Origin: JBHOQX01 sp042408595
GTDB taxonomy: Bacteria > Chloroflexota > Chloroflexia > Chloroflexales > Roseiflexaceae
Assembly: GCA_042408595.1 (NCBI GenBank)
Contig: JBHOQX010000047.1
Span: 8,730-72,729 of the forward strand
Length of the DNA stretch: 64,000 nt
Direction: 5' to 3'
Within the stretch, counting starts at the first letter, position 1. Each line of letters opens with the position of its first letter. The position numbers and the translations under genes were made by a program. The notes under the pieces were generated by a model. That model worked only from the letters and a program-made list of their open reading frames with translations, was not told where the DNA came from and did not search any database. This document shows, in pieces, positions 52,097 through 62,207 of this stretch.

Positions 52097-52762
52097 TCAC
52101 CCACCGAGACCCCCTTTCAGCCGGTGGACGATGATCCGCTTCCAACCGGCGGCCAGTTCCGGCACGTCGAGTAACTGCCGGGCGAACGCCGGCTCGAACG
52201 CGCCGTGCATATGTTCGTTCAGGCGGGCGATGCTCAGTTCCGGCTGTGGGCGCGATTCGAGCCGCAGCACGTCGCCGGCCTGCACCTGGCCCGGCTCGAG
52301 CACACGCAGGTACCAGCCCGTCTGCCGCATCGCCGTGACGTGGCGCAGAAAGCCGGGCAGACGCACCTTGCGCTCCTGCTTGGTGCACGGGTAGCGCGGC
52401 GCGCTCACCTGCACCCGCGCCGTGCCGACGGCAAAGCTATCGCCGACACAGACATCGGCCTCGGACGCGCCGGCCAGCGTCCAGTTCTCGCCAACGGCGC
52501 CGGGTTCGAGCCGGCGGCCGTCCAGCGCGGCGGCAAAGGCCACGTTCCAGGCGTCGTAGTGCGCCAGCGGGCAGCAGCAGACCGCCTGGTCCGGCGAGCC
52601 ATGGTTCTTCCGGTCGGCCACTTGGTCGCCCGCCAGGCCGCGCGGCCCCAGCGGGAGCGGCCCGGCGGCCGGCGCGCGGAAGATCGCCGAGCGCCACGTG
52701 CCGCGCTCGTCGGTGTGCGTCTGCGGCCTGCCGATCAGTTGGGTGTGAATCGTAATGAGCAT
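52097..52762 (-). CDS. MOSC-domain protein, YiiM-like
   Basis: A 221-residue protein from ATG 52762 with AGGAAG upstream; the extra 37 residues of the open frame are non-coding. It contains the MOSC beta-barrel: LGPRGLAGDQVADRKNHG, the conserved VGENWTLAG segment, and the candidate molybdenum-cofactor-binding cysteine in SAPRYPCTKQ. YiiM homologues reduce N-hydroxylated compounds with molybdenum cofactor. It stands alone, between the TlpA-like gene and a divergent small gene. Confidence 0.87.
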   Translation of the reverse strand: MLITIHTQLIGRPQTHTDERGTWRSAIFRAPAAGPLPLGPRGLAGDQVADRKNHGSPDQAVCCCPLAHYDAWNVAFAAALDGRRLEPGAVGENWTLAGASEADVCVGDSFAVGTARVQVSAPRYPCTKQERKVRLPGFLRHVTAMRQTGWYLRVLEPGQVQAGDVLRLESRPQPELSIARLNEHMHGAFEPAFARQLLDVPELAAGWKRIIVHRLKGGLGG

Positions 52763-52959
52763 CCGGCAATCACTTCCTCGCAATCGAGAGAAACAGCGGG
52801 TCGGGAGCCGCGCTGCCGCCCACCATCTCGCATCGGGCAGGCAGGGAGTTGGCAGCCGCGCCGATGATCCCACGCCCGCGGCGAGAGCCCCGGGCTGGTG
52901 ATAAAACGCGCCGATCGGCGTTTAATCAGGCAGAAATGGCACGGAAAGGAGACGCTGCC

Positions 52960-53307
52960 ATGCCGGCGATCTGGAACCGTCCTATCGCGGAGTATACGAT
53001 TGAGGCGCCGGTGCGATCACCTGGCGGCTGCCGCGCCATCCGGCTGATCCTCGGACCGGATGCTGGTCTGGCTCCGCACACAGTCAGCATCCGCTTTCCG
53101 CCCGTCCCGCCAGATGACAACATGACCATCGGTGTGAGTCACACCGATATCGAGCTTGCTGCCGGGCGCTTCAACGATCTGTATCGCCTGCTGCAAACAC
53201 AGCAGCCGCTCTACTTCACGGCGTTCGAGTACGACACCCTGCGCTTCGTCGGGCTGACGCCGCGCGCCGGAGTCGTGGGCGGCGGCTTCTACGAGGCGAA
53301 CTTGTAG
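52960..53307 (+). CDS. Small protein of unknown function
   Basis: A 115-residue protein with AAAGGAG eight bases before ATG 52960 (ATG 52936 is in frame but without a site). It is mostly beta-predicted, soluble, with one cysteine and a conserved-looking core (GVSHTDIELAAGRFNDLYRLL). No family recognised. Converges with mreB, with a large inverted repeat between the two stop codons. Confidence 0.6.
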   Translation: MPAIWNRPIAEYTIEAPVRSPGGCRAIRLILGPDAGLAPHTVSIRFPPVPPDDNMTIGVSHTDIELAAGRFNDLYRLLQTQQPLYFTAFEYDTLRFVGLTPRAGVVGGGFYEANL

Positions 53308-53426
53308 CAGGACGTACGCAGAGGGGGCGGTGCAGCCGGCCTCGTCATCCGCGGCGTCTCTCTGGGCGCGTGCGCGGAGCGGCGCTCCGTGGCGGGCCGC
53401 AGGCCAGCCGCACCTCTCTGCGTATC
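53308..53426. repeat. Inverted repeat between convergent genes, possible bidirectional terminator
   Basis: GTACGCAGAGGGGGCGGTGC (from 53314) is the imperfect complement of GCCGCACCTCTCTGCGTATC (53407-53426), which includes the mreB stop. CAGGACGTACGCAGAGGGG (53308-53326) is also inversely repeated at 54730-54754 on the other side of mreB (CCCCTCTGCGTATGTCCTG). An inner hairpin CGGAGC/GCTCCG is near 53376. Confidence 0.55.
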
Positions 53427-54435
53427 AGTGGATCTCGTCGCCGGAGAGGCTGTCGCGCAGGATGTCGAGATATTCGAGCGCCATGCCGGTGCCGATGGCG
53501 ACGCAATTGGCCGGCTGGTCGGCGACATAGCATGGCACGCCGGTCACCTCGGTCAGCAGTTCGTTGATCCGCCGCAGCATCGAGCCGCCGCCGGTCATGA
53601 CCATCCCCTTGTCGATGATATCGGACGCCAGCTCCGGCGGCGTCTCGGCCAGCACCGCGCGGGTCGCGTTCACCACGGCCTCCAGCGGCTCCTGAATGGC
53701 CTCGGTGATCTCGTTCGAGTTGATCTCGATTGTGCGCGGCAGCCCGGCCACCTGGTCGCGCCCGCGCACCTGCATCGTCAGCGGGCGCTCCAGCGGCAGC
53801 GCCGAGCCGATCTCGATCTTGATACTCTCCGCCGTGCGCTCGCCGATCAGCACGTTGTACTTGCGCTTGACATAGGCGGCGATCGCTTCGTCGAATTTAT
53901 TGCCGCCCACCCGCACCGACGTGCTGACGACGATGTCGTTGAGCGAGATCACGGCGACCTCGGTCGTGCCGCCGCCGATATCGATGATCATGTTGCCGGA
54001 CGGCTGCGCGATCGGGATGTTCGCTCCGATCGAGGCGGCCAGCGGCTCGCGGATGAGGTAGGCGCGCCGGGCGCCGGCGGCGAGCGCGGCATCGCGCACC
54101 GCGCGCATTTCGACGGTCGTGACGCCGGCCGGGATGCAGATCATCACCTCGGGCTTGCTCACGCTGAGCAGGCCGTTCGCCTTCTTGATGAAGTACTTGA
54201 GCATCGCCTCGGTGATGTCGTAGTCGGCGATCACGCCGTTGCGCATGGGCCGGATGACCTCGATGCTTTCGGGCTCGCGCCCGACCATCGCCAGGGCGTC
54301 CGCGCCGACCGCCTTGATCCGGTTGTCTTTGGTCGAGATCGCGACCACCGACGGTTCGGAGAGGACGATCCCACGTCCCTTGACATACACCAGGACGTTT
54401 GCCGTGCCGAGATCGATACCGATTTTGCGAGTCAT
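53425..54435 (-). CDS. mreB: Rod-shape protein MreB
   Basis: A 336-residue actin-like ATPase. ATG 54435 gives the standard N-terminus TRKIGIDLGTANVLVY (phosphate 1 motif). Others are NMIIDIGGGTTEVAVIS (phosphate 2) and GMVMTGGGSMLRRI (adenosine motif). It polymerises under the membrane and guides cell-wall synthesis; that suggests rod- or filament-shaped cells. mreC and mreD are not adjacent, so the gene stands alone after the ATP synthase operon. The ribosome site is weak (CAGG). Confidence 0.95.
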   Translation of the reverse strand: MTRKIGIDLGTANVLVYVKGRGIVLSEPSVVAISTKDNRIKAVGADALAMVGREPESIEVIRPMRNGVIADYDITEAMLKYFIKKANGLLSVSKPEVMICIPAGVTTVEMRAVRDAALAAGARRAYLIREPLAASIGANIPIAQPSGNMIIDIGGGTTEVAVISLNDIVVSTSVRVGGNKFDEAIAAYVKRKYNVLIGERTAESIKIEIGSALPLERPLTMQVRGRDQVAGLPRTIEINSNEITEAIQEPLEAVVNATRAVLAETPPELASDIIDKGMVMTGGGSMLRRINELLTEVTGVPCYVADQPANCVAIGTGMALEYLDILRDSLSGDEIH

Positions 54436-54893
54436 GGCCAACCTGATATGCTGAGTGTAAGTGATGATGCGATAAAAGGGGCGGCGACGAGAGCAGAGCG
54501 CTTTTTCACACGGGGGCGCGTCTACCGAGGGATCGCGGAAGGGCTTCGCACTCCCAAACCTCCCTGTCGGATGTATTTCCTGCGCAGACCGTCGCCTCCA
54601 CCCGCACCCCCCGGTCGGGCAGCCGTTGTGACCACCCATCCGCGTCCCACCCCCAGCGCCCCACGCTCCCTCTCTCCCGATTCGGGAGAGAGGGAGCGGG
54701 TGAGGGCCTGCACGGTAGCCACACGTGAGCCGCCTCCCCTCTGCGTATGTCCTGTCTTCGAGCCGTATCGCGGGCGTCGTACCGCCCCTTCCGGGGATGA
54801 ACGGACGCCGCCCCAGGGCGGTACGAGCTGCACCCAGGATCGTATGAATCGAGCGGTGGAGCTGTCGTCACAGCGCCGCTTGCCAGGCGCGTG
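54436..54893. other. Intergenic region between mreB and atpC with palindromic element
   Basis: About 458 bases without a convincing gene. A perfect 15-base-pair hairpin lies at 54664-54698 (CGCTCCCTCTCTCCC-GATTC-GGGAGAGAGGGAGCG) followed by GGGTGAGGG, a palindrome type widespread in GC-rich genomes. It probably ends the ATP synthase transcript. The inverted partner of the repeat at 53308 is at 54730-54754. The mreB promoter should be in the left part, but I cannot point to it. Confidence 0.6.
54664..54698. terminator. Perfect palindrome downstream of the ATP synthase operon
   Basis: Fifteen perfect base pairs with a five-base loop, about 200 bases after the atpC stop. It could act as a transcript end or RNA-stabilising hairpin; no T-run is present. 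Confidence 0.5.
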
Positions 54894-55307
54894 TTATTGG
54901 TGCCGGATTTTCTTCAGTTGTGCGACCTTCAGGCGCACCAGCGCGCGGCGCAACTCCGCCTCGGCCAACGCCATATCCTGATCGCTCTTGCGCTGTGCGA
55001 TCCGCTCCTCGGCGCGGCGGCGCGCAGCCTCGGCGCGGGCCTCGTCGATCTCCTCGGCCCGCTCCGCCGTGTCGGCCAGGATGGTCACGCGGGTCGGCAG
55101 CACTTCCATGAAGCCGCCGGAAACGGCGAACGCCGACCGCTCGCCATTCTTGATGATCGTTAGTTCGCCAGCGTCGAGCAATGTCAGAAGCGGCTCGTGG
55201 CGCGGCAGGATGCCGACGCGCCCTTCCTTCGTCGGCGCGTTCACCTGGTCCACGTCGTCCGACAGCACGACGCGTTCGGCGGTTACGATTTCGAGATGTA
55301 TCGGCAT
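54894..55307 (-). CDS. atpC: ATP synthase F1 epsilon subunit
   Basis: A 137-residue protein, GAGAGGCG before ATG. The N-terminal beta-barrel has MPIHLEIVTAERVVLSDDVD and GRVGILPRHEPLLT, and the C-terminal helical hairpin (about 88-135) is charged. It sits on the central stalk and can inhibit ATP hydrolysis. It is the last gene of the operon, separated from the beta-subunit gene by a methyltransferase gene. Confidence 0.95.
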   Translation of the reverse strand: MPIHLEIVTAERVVLSDDVDQVNAPTKEGRVGILPRHEPLLTLLDAGELTIIKNGERSAFAVSGGFMEVLPTRVTILADTAERAEEIDEARAEAARRRAEERIAQRKSDQDMALAEAELRRALVRLKVAQLKKIRHQ

Positions 55308-55370
55308 AGTCGCCTCTCTGTCAGGGCGGAAGACGAAGGCGCGCCCTCCATTCGCGGAGCTTCTCCATCA

Positions 55371-56291
55371 TCAGGAAGCCGGCTTTGGCCCATCGTCGGT
55401 AGCCACAGCTGCCAGCTCCAGCACCCCTGCCAATTGGTTCAGCCCCGGCACGGCGGCCAGCGCCCGGTCGGCGGCAAGCACCACGCCCGGCGCGATATCC
55501 AGTGCGCGCCGGGCCGCCGGCGGCAGCCCGGTCATCGTCTTTGGCAGCATGTTCGCTCGCCGCGCCCGGACGACGCGGAAGCCATACGCCGCCAGCAGCC
55601 GCCGCGCGCCGCGCAGCGTGTAGCGCCGCGGGTGGGCGTACCCGAGCCGCAGCCGCCGGACCACGAACTCCAGGTAGCTCCACTGCTGCGGCAACTGGTA
55701 GATCGCCAGCAGGCCGCCGGGCCGCAGCACCCGCCGCAGTTCCGCCAGCGAGCCGGCCTCGTCGCCGACGTGCTCCAGCACGCCGCACGAGAGCGCCACG
55801 TCGAAGCTCGCGTCCCGGAACGGCAGCGCCACCGGCTCGCCGCTCGTCAGCAGCGGCACGCTCGCGTCCAGCGCCGTCACGCCGAAGCGCAGGCCGCGCT
55901 GCCCGGGCGCGTAGTCGTAGGCGACCACCCGGACGCCGCGCCGCCGCAGCAGAAAGGCCATCTGCCCGAAGCCCGCCCCCCAGTCCAGCAGCCGCTTGCC
56001 GGCGGCGTAGCGCGCCACGTCATCCGCGATACGCTGGTAGTTCCGCAGCGCCAGGCGGCTCAGCAGGTGGCGTGCGTAGACGTTGCCGGCGTGCGCCGCG
56101 ATCGCCCGCGCGAGCGTGTCCTGCTCCTCCCGTCGTGATGAGGAGAGCGGATAAAAGCGAGACCATCGCACTCTGCCCACGTGCTGCTGCGTTCGGATGC
56201 GCCCATGGGTGGACGTTTGGCGCAAAACGAAGGCTCCGTCATCCGCATGTGGCGCCAGACGATCGATCCGCGATCCTCCAGACCCCCTCAC
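55371..56291 (-). CDS. Class I SAM-dependent methyltransferase inside the ATP synthase operon
   Basis: GTG 56291 overlaps the TGA of atpD by four bases and gives 306 residues; GTG 56171 would give 266 and begins nearer to the recognisable fold. The methyltransferase-11-type fold has LLDWGAGFGQMAF (SAM site), VVAYDYAPGQ, LSCGVLEHVGDEAG and RVLRPGGLLAIYQLP. The C-terminal part is Arg-rich with a hydrophobic stretch. The substrate is unknown; it could modify a lipid, quinone or small molecule. Its location between atpD and atpC, on the same transcript, is unusual. Confidence 0.82.
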   Translation of the reverse strand: MRGSGGSRIDRLAPHADDGAFVLRQTSTHGRIRTQQHVGRVRWSRFYPLSSSRREEQDTLARAIAAHAGNVYARHLLSRLALRNYQRIADDVARYAAGKRLLDWGAGFGQMAFLLRRRGVRVVAYDYAPGQRGLRFGVTALDASVPLLTSGEPVALPFRDASFDVALSCGVLEHVGDEAGSLAELRRVLRPGGLLAIYQLPQQWSYLEFVVRRLRLGYAHPRRYTLRGARRLLAAYGFRVVRARRANMLPKTMTGLPPAARRALDIAPGVVLAADRALAAVPGLNQLAGVLELAAVATDDGPKPAS

Positions 56292-57703
56292 TTCCGACTC
56301 TGCTCGTAGGCCGCGATCACGTCATCCAGCCCGCCCTGCAGCAGGAAGTACTGCTCCGGGATATGATCGACCTCGCCATCCAGCAGCCGCGCGAAGCTCC
56401 GCACCGTCTCGGCGACCGGCACATACTTGCCCTCGCGCCCGGTGAACTGCTGCGCGACGGTGAACGGCTGCGAGAAGAAGCGCTCGATCTTGCGCGCCCG
56501 CGCCACCGTCAGCTTGTCCTCATCCGACAGCTCCTCGACGCCCAGAATGGCGATGATGTCCTGCAGGTCCTTGTAGCGCTGGAGCACGCGCTGCACCTCG
56601 CGCGCCACCCGGTAGTGCTCCTCGCCGACGATGTTCGGGTCGAGGATGCGGCTGGTCGAGGCCAGCGGATCGACCGCCGGGTAGATGCCTTTGGACGCGA
56701 TCGAGCGCTCGAGCGAGATCGTCGCGTCCAGATGCGCGAAGGTCGTCGCCGGCGCTGGGTCGGTATAGTCGTCGGCCGGGACATACACCGCCTGCATGGA
56801 AGTGATCGAGCCGCGCTTGGTCGAGGTGATCCGTTCCTGCAATTCGCCCATCTCGGTGCCGAGCGTCGGCTGGTAGCCCACTTGGGAGGGGAGGCGGCCC
56901 AGCAGCGCCGAGACCTCCGAGCCAGCCTGGACGAAGCGGAAGATATTGTCGATGAACAGGAGCACGTCGCGCCCTTCGTCGCGAAAGTACTCGGCCATGG
57001 TCATCGCCGTGAGACCGACGCGCAGGCGCGCTCCCGGCGGCTCGTTCATCTGCCCGAAGACCATCACCGTCTTGTCGAGCACCCGGGTGTTCTCGTCGAT
57101 CCGTGCCTCGGCCATTTCGTGGATGAGGTCGTTGCCCTCGCGCGAGCGCTCGCCCACGCCGGCGAAGACCGAGTAGCCCGACTGCTCTTTGGCGACATTG
57201 GCGATCAGTTCCTGGATCACAACTGTCTTGCCCACGCCAGCGCCGCCGAAGATACCGGTCTTGCCGCCGCGGGTGAATGGCGCGATCAGGTCGATCACCT
57301 TGATGCCGGTCTCGAACAACTGCGCGCTGGTAGACTGATCCTCCAGCGAGGGTGGCGGCTGGTGGATCGGGCGGAACTCGTTCGCCTCGACCGGCCTGTC
57401 CGAGTCGATCGGATCGCCCAGGACGTTGAACACCCGCCCGAGCGTCGCCGGTCCCACCGGCACCGCGATCGGCCTGCCGGTATCGATCGCCTGCATACCG
57501 CGCCGCATGCCGTCGGTCGTGCTCATCGCCACGGCTTTCACCACGCCGTCGCCAAGCTGCTGTTGCACCTCGGCCACCAGGCGCTTGCCGCCGTCGAGCG
57601 GGATCTCCAGTGCGTTGTAAATCTCCGGCGCTCGATCCGCGGGAAACTTCACGTTGAGCACCACACCGATGATATCGGTCACTTCTCCAGTTGCACCGGC
57701 CAT
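56288..57703 (-). CDS. atpD: ATP synthase F1 beta subunit
   Basis: A 471-residue catalytic subunit, ATG 57703 behind CGGAGG. Walker A is GGAGVGKTV, followed by VFAGVGERSREGNDL (catalytic Glu), LLFIDNIFRFVQAGSE and the DELSEED-type segment VEELSDEDKLTV. It hydrolyses or makes ATP in the F1 head with AtpA. Upstream atpG ends 77 bases before; the downstream methyltransferase gene overlaps its stop. Confidence 0.97.
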   Translation of the reverse strand: MAGATGEVTDIIGVVLNVKFPADRAPEIYNALEIPLDGGKRLVAEVQQQLGDGVVKAVAMSTTDGMRRGMQAIDTGRPIAVPVGPATLGRVFNVLGDPIDSDRPVEANEFRPIHQPPPSLEDQSTSAQLFETGIKVIDLIAPFTRGGKTGIFGGAGVGKTVVIQELIANVAKEQSGYSVFAGVGERSREGNDLIHEMAEARIDENTRVLDKTVMVFGQMNEPPGARLRVGLTAMTMAEYFRDEGRDVLLFIDNIFRFVQAGSEVSALLGRLPSQVGYQPTLGTEMGELQERITSTKRGSITSMQAVYVPADDYTDPAPATTFAHLDATISLERSIASKGIYPAVDPLASTSRILDPNIVGEEHYRVAREVQRVLQRYKDLQDIIAILGVEELSDEDKLTVARARKIERFFSQPFTVAQQFTGREGKYVPVAETVRSFARLLDGEVDHIPEQYFLLQGGLDDVIAAYEQSRK

Positions 57704-57780
57704 TATATCCTCCGTTCTTGGATCGCGGATGGCAGAATGAATGTTCGAAGCCTGCTCAATGTGCGATCTGCAATCTGCAA

Positions 57781-58650
57781 TCACCCGGTCAGCGCCGCCG
57801 CGCCGCCCGCGATCTCCGAGACCTCCTTGGTGATATTCGCCTGCCGGGTCTTGTTATAGGCCAGCGTATACTCGCGCGTCAGCTCCTTGGCGTTGTCGGT
57901 TGCGTTGCGCATCGCGACCATGCGGGCGCTGTGCTCGCTGGCGATCGCCTCGAGCACGGCCTGGTAGAGCTGCACTTCGACGAAGCGCGGCAGCAACTCG
58001 CCGAGCACCTCGTCCGGCCCCGGCTCGTAGTTGTAGTCGTACTTCCGCTCGCCCGACTGCGCCGGCAGCGCCACCGGCAGCAGTCGCTTGACCACCGGGC
58101 GCTGCACCAGGGTGTTGACGAACTCGCTGTAGACCACGTAGATTTCGTCGTAGCGGCCCTCGCGGAAGCCGTTGATCGCCGCCGTTGCGATGCCGAGGAT
58201 ATCGACGAGCTTCGGATAGTCCCCCAGCCTGGTGACCTCGGCGACCATGTTGGCCTTGGTGCGTACCAGGAAATCGCGCCCTTTCTTTCCGATCGCCAGG
58301 GTCTCGACCGCGCGCCCCTGCTCGCGCTGGTCGAGCACGAAGCGCGCGGTGCGGCGCAACACGTTGCTCACCAGGCTGCCGGCCAGCCCGCGATCCGGCG
58401 TGATCACGATCAAGCCGACCGCGCGCACGTCCGGGCGCACCTCGAGCAGCGAGCCAGGCCGCGCCGCGCCGGCCCGCGCGGCCAGCTCGCTCATCACGTC
58501 CAGCATCCGGTCAGCATAGGGGCGCGTAGCGAGCACGTTCCGCTGAGCGCGGCGCATCTTCGAGGCGGAGACCATCTCCATCGCCCGCGTGATCTGGATC
58601 ATATTCTTGGTCGAGCGGATGCGCCGGCGTAGTTCGCGTGTGCTTGACAC
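57781..58650 (-). CDS. atpG: ATP synthase F1 gamma subunit
   Basis: A 289-residue central-stalk protein. GTG 58650 is chosen (GGAG six bases upstream; the protein then starts SSTRELRRRIRSTKN, the conserved N-terminus). The C-terminus MVAMRNATDNAKEL is the family signature. It rotates inside the alpha/beta hexamer. A 184-base spacer of stutter-like sequence separates it from atpA, unusually long for this operon. Confidence 0.95.
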   Translation of the reverse strand: MSSTRELRRRIRSTKNMIQITRAMEMVSASKMRRAQRNVLATRPYADRMLDVMSELAARAGAARPGSLLEVRPDVRAVGLIVITPDRGLAGSLVSNVLRRTARFVLDQREQGRAVETLAIGKKGRDFLVRTKANMVAEVTRLGDYPKLVDILGIATAAINGFREGRYDEIYVVYSEFVNTLVQRPVVKRLLPVALPAQSGERKYDYNYEPGPDEVLGELLPRFVEVQLYQAVLEAIASEHSARMVAMRNATDNAKELTREYTLAYNKTRQANITKEVSEIAGGAAALTG

Positions 58651-58834
58651 GGCTGACTCCGAGTTCAAAGTTCAAAGGGCAACGTTCAGAGCGATCGCCA
58701 GATTGGAGTGCAGAGCTCAAAAGCAGGGTGCAGAGGTATGGACCGCGTTGTGGCTGTACGCCTCTGCACCTGATTCCGTCCGGAGATACCAAGACCGTGC
58801 GTGTGCCTCGGAACTCTGCATAGGGAACGTCGAA

Positions 58835-60403
<1,569 letters not shown>

Positions 60404-60640
60404 CGCATGTTCCTCCAGAATAAGCACGACAGACGGTGGACAATAGCGGATCGAAGATGGAAGATACAGATCGCAGATCAGGCGCAAGCGATCTTCGCTC
60501 GTCGATCCTCGATCGTCGATCACCTATCGTCTGTCGTTCTTCGTTCTTTATCGGCAGCACACTCAGAACAAACCGGCGGGCAGGCGCTGCCCCCATCGCG
60601 GGCCACCTGTCCGCCAGCATACGCGGGTAGCGGGATAATC

Positions 60641-61126
60641 CTAGCTCGCCAGCATGTTGCGCTGGATGGCGCTCAAGCGCGTGCGCAGGCTGTTATCCAG
60701 CACCTGATCGCCGATGCGGATGATCAGGCCGCCAATGAGCGACGGATCGACGGTGAACCGCACCTCTAGCCCGGCCCCGTATCGTTCGCGCAACTCCTCG
60801 GTAATGCGTGCCTGCTGTGCCTCGTCCAGCAGCACGGCGCTTGTCACCTCGCCGGTGAGCGGGGCTTCGCCGCGCTGCGCGTAGTGCTCGAACGCGCGCA
60901 CCACCCCCGGCAGTTGGTCGAGTTTGCCGTCGCGCGCCAGCGCCAGCAGCAAATTCTTGACCTCGCGCGGCGTGCTGGCCGGCAGCGCCTCGATCCGGTC
61001 GAGCACCGGCTGCGTCCCGTTGGCGCCTTCAAGCGTCGCCGCCGCGGCACGCAACGCCGTGAGCGCGCCGCCGATCAGCGAGTCGTACAGTGCGCGGGCG
61101 ATGACTGTGGCCTCGGACGTACTCAC
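60641..61126 (-). CDS. atpH: ATP synthase F1 delta subunit
   Basis: A 161-residue protein. GTG 61126 follows GGAGGG. The N-terminal helical domain begins TSEATVIARALYDSL; the C-terminal signature is VDPSLIGGLIIRIGDQVLD. It joins F1 to the peripheral stalk. It is slightly shorter than usual (about 180). Located after atpF, in the conventional order. Confidence 0.92.
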   Translation of the reverse strand: MSTSEATVIARALYDSLIGGALTALRAAAATLEGANGTQPVLDRIEALPASTPREVKNLLLALARDGKLDQLPGVVRAFEHYAQRGEAPLTGEVTSAVLLDEAQQARITEELRERYGAGLEVRFTVDPSLIGGLIIRIGDQVLDNSLRTRLSAIQRNMLAS

Positions 61127-61254
61127 ACTTCCCTCCAGATGCGGAATGATGAACGGTGCATGGTGCATTGCCGCGCGACAGCCTGATGGTAGTCTGACGG
61201 CTGCCGACGTAGGATCGCTCTACAGCGTTCAATGCATCAGTCGGCGTTCATCCT

Positions 61255-61746
61255 TTAGTTCTGTCGCCCCAGGCTCGCCAGCGACTCTTCGATCAGCCGG
61301 TCGTGGTTAGTCTTCAGCTCCTCACCGAGCACACGCGCCGCCGTCTTGGTCACCAGGTCGGCCATCTGGCCCTTCAGTTCGCGCAGCAGCCGCTCGCGCT
61401 CCTGCGCGATTTGCTCGCGCGCCTCCTGGCGGATCTGCTCGGCCTCGGCGCGGGCCTGGGCGATGATCTCGGCCTCCTGCACCTTGGCGCGCTCCTGGGC
61501 CTGGGCCAGAATGGCGGCCGCCTCCTGCCGCGCCCGGGCGATCTCGGCATCGTAGTCGCGCTTCGCGTTGGCCAGTTGCTCCTTCACCTGCTCGGCGTCG
61601 CGCAAGCTCTCCTGGATGCGGCGCGTGCGCTCGTTCAGCATGTTGAGCACCGGCTGGTACAGAAAGCGCGTCAGCAGCACCAGCAGGACGACGACGTTCA
61701 GGATCTGAAAGACCAGCAGGCCCCAGTTGATACCAAGTTTTTCCAC
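61255..61746 (-). CDS. atpF: ATP synthase F0 b subunit
   Basis: A 163-residue protein from GTG 61746, GAGGAG seven bases upstream. One N-terminal membrane helix (about 8-28, LLVFQILNVVVLLVLLTRFL) is followed by a long charged, Ala/Glu/Gln-rich dimeric coiled coil. It forms the peripheral stalk with delta. Only one b-type gene is present, so a homodimer is expected. Confidence 0.95.
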   Translation of the reverse strand: MEKLGINWGLLVFQILNVVVLLVLLTRFLYQPVLNMLNERTRRIQESLRDAEQVKEQLANAKRDYDAEIARARQEAAAILAQAQERAKVQEAEIIAQARAEAEQIRQEAREQIAQERERLLRELKGQMADLVTKTAARVLGEELKTNHDRLIEESLASLGRQN

Positions 61747-61801
61747 TGCCGTACTCCTCGTCTGTCTGTGCAGCCGCCCGTAGGTGGCCGGCAGCGGGAA
61801 G

Positions 61802-62092
61802 CTAGATGATATTGAAGCCGATCAGCAGGCCGAACACCAGGCCGAAGATAAACAGCGCCTCGGTGAGCGCGAATCCCAGGAACATGTAGGTGCGCACCAG
61901 GCCCTCGGCCTCCGGGTTGCGGCCCATCGCCTGGAGCGCGCCGCTGAAGATGATGCCGATACCCGCGCCCGGCCCGATCGCACCTAGCCCGATCGCGAGC
62001 GCCATAGCAACCAGCCGCAGGCCGGCGTCTGTCACCCCAGCCGGCTCCTGCTGTGCGAGCACGTTTGCGACTTCGCCTGCCAGATGCACCAT
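61802..62092 (-). CDS. atpE: ATP synthase F0 c subunit
   Basis: A 96-residue proteolipid with AAGGAGG before ATG 62092. Two membrane helices; the first carries GLGAIGPGAGIGI and the polar loop is RNPEAEG. The second has the ion-carrying Glu in FALTEALFIFG, followed by Ala rather than the Ser/Thr ligands of sodium-type rings, so proton coupling is likely. The 20-residue N-terminal extension is longer than in most bacteria. Confidence 0.95.
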   Translation of the reverse strand: MVHLAGEVANVLAQQEPAGVTDAGLRLVAMALAIGLGAIGPGAGIGIIFSGALQAMGRNPEAEGLVRTYMFLGFALTEALFIFGLVFGLLIGFNII

Positions 62093-62207
62093 GATGTGTG
62101 TCCTCCTTGATCAGCGTTCGTCGAGATAGGTCTAAACCCTTTATGCAGCGTGCCCGTTCAGCGCGTAGAACAGCGAACTGCGTTGCTGCTCACTGTTCGT
62201 TGCCTCT

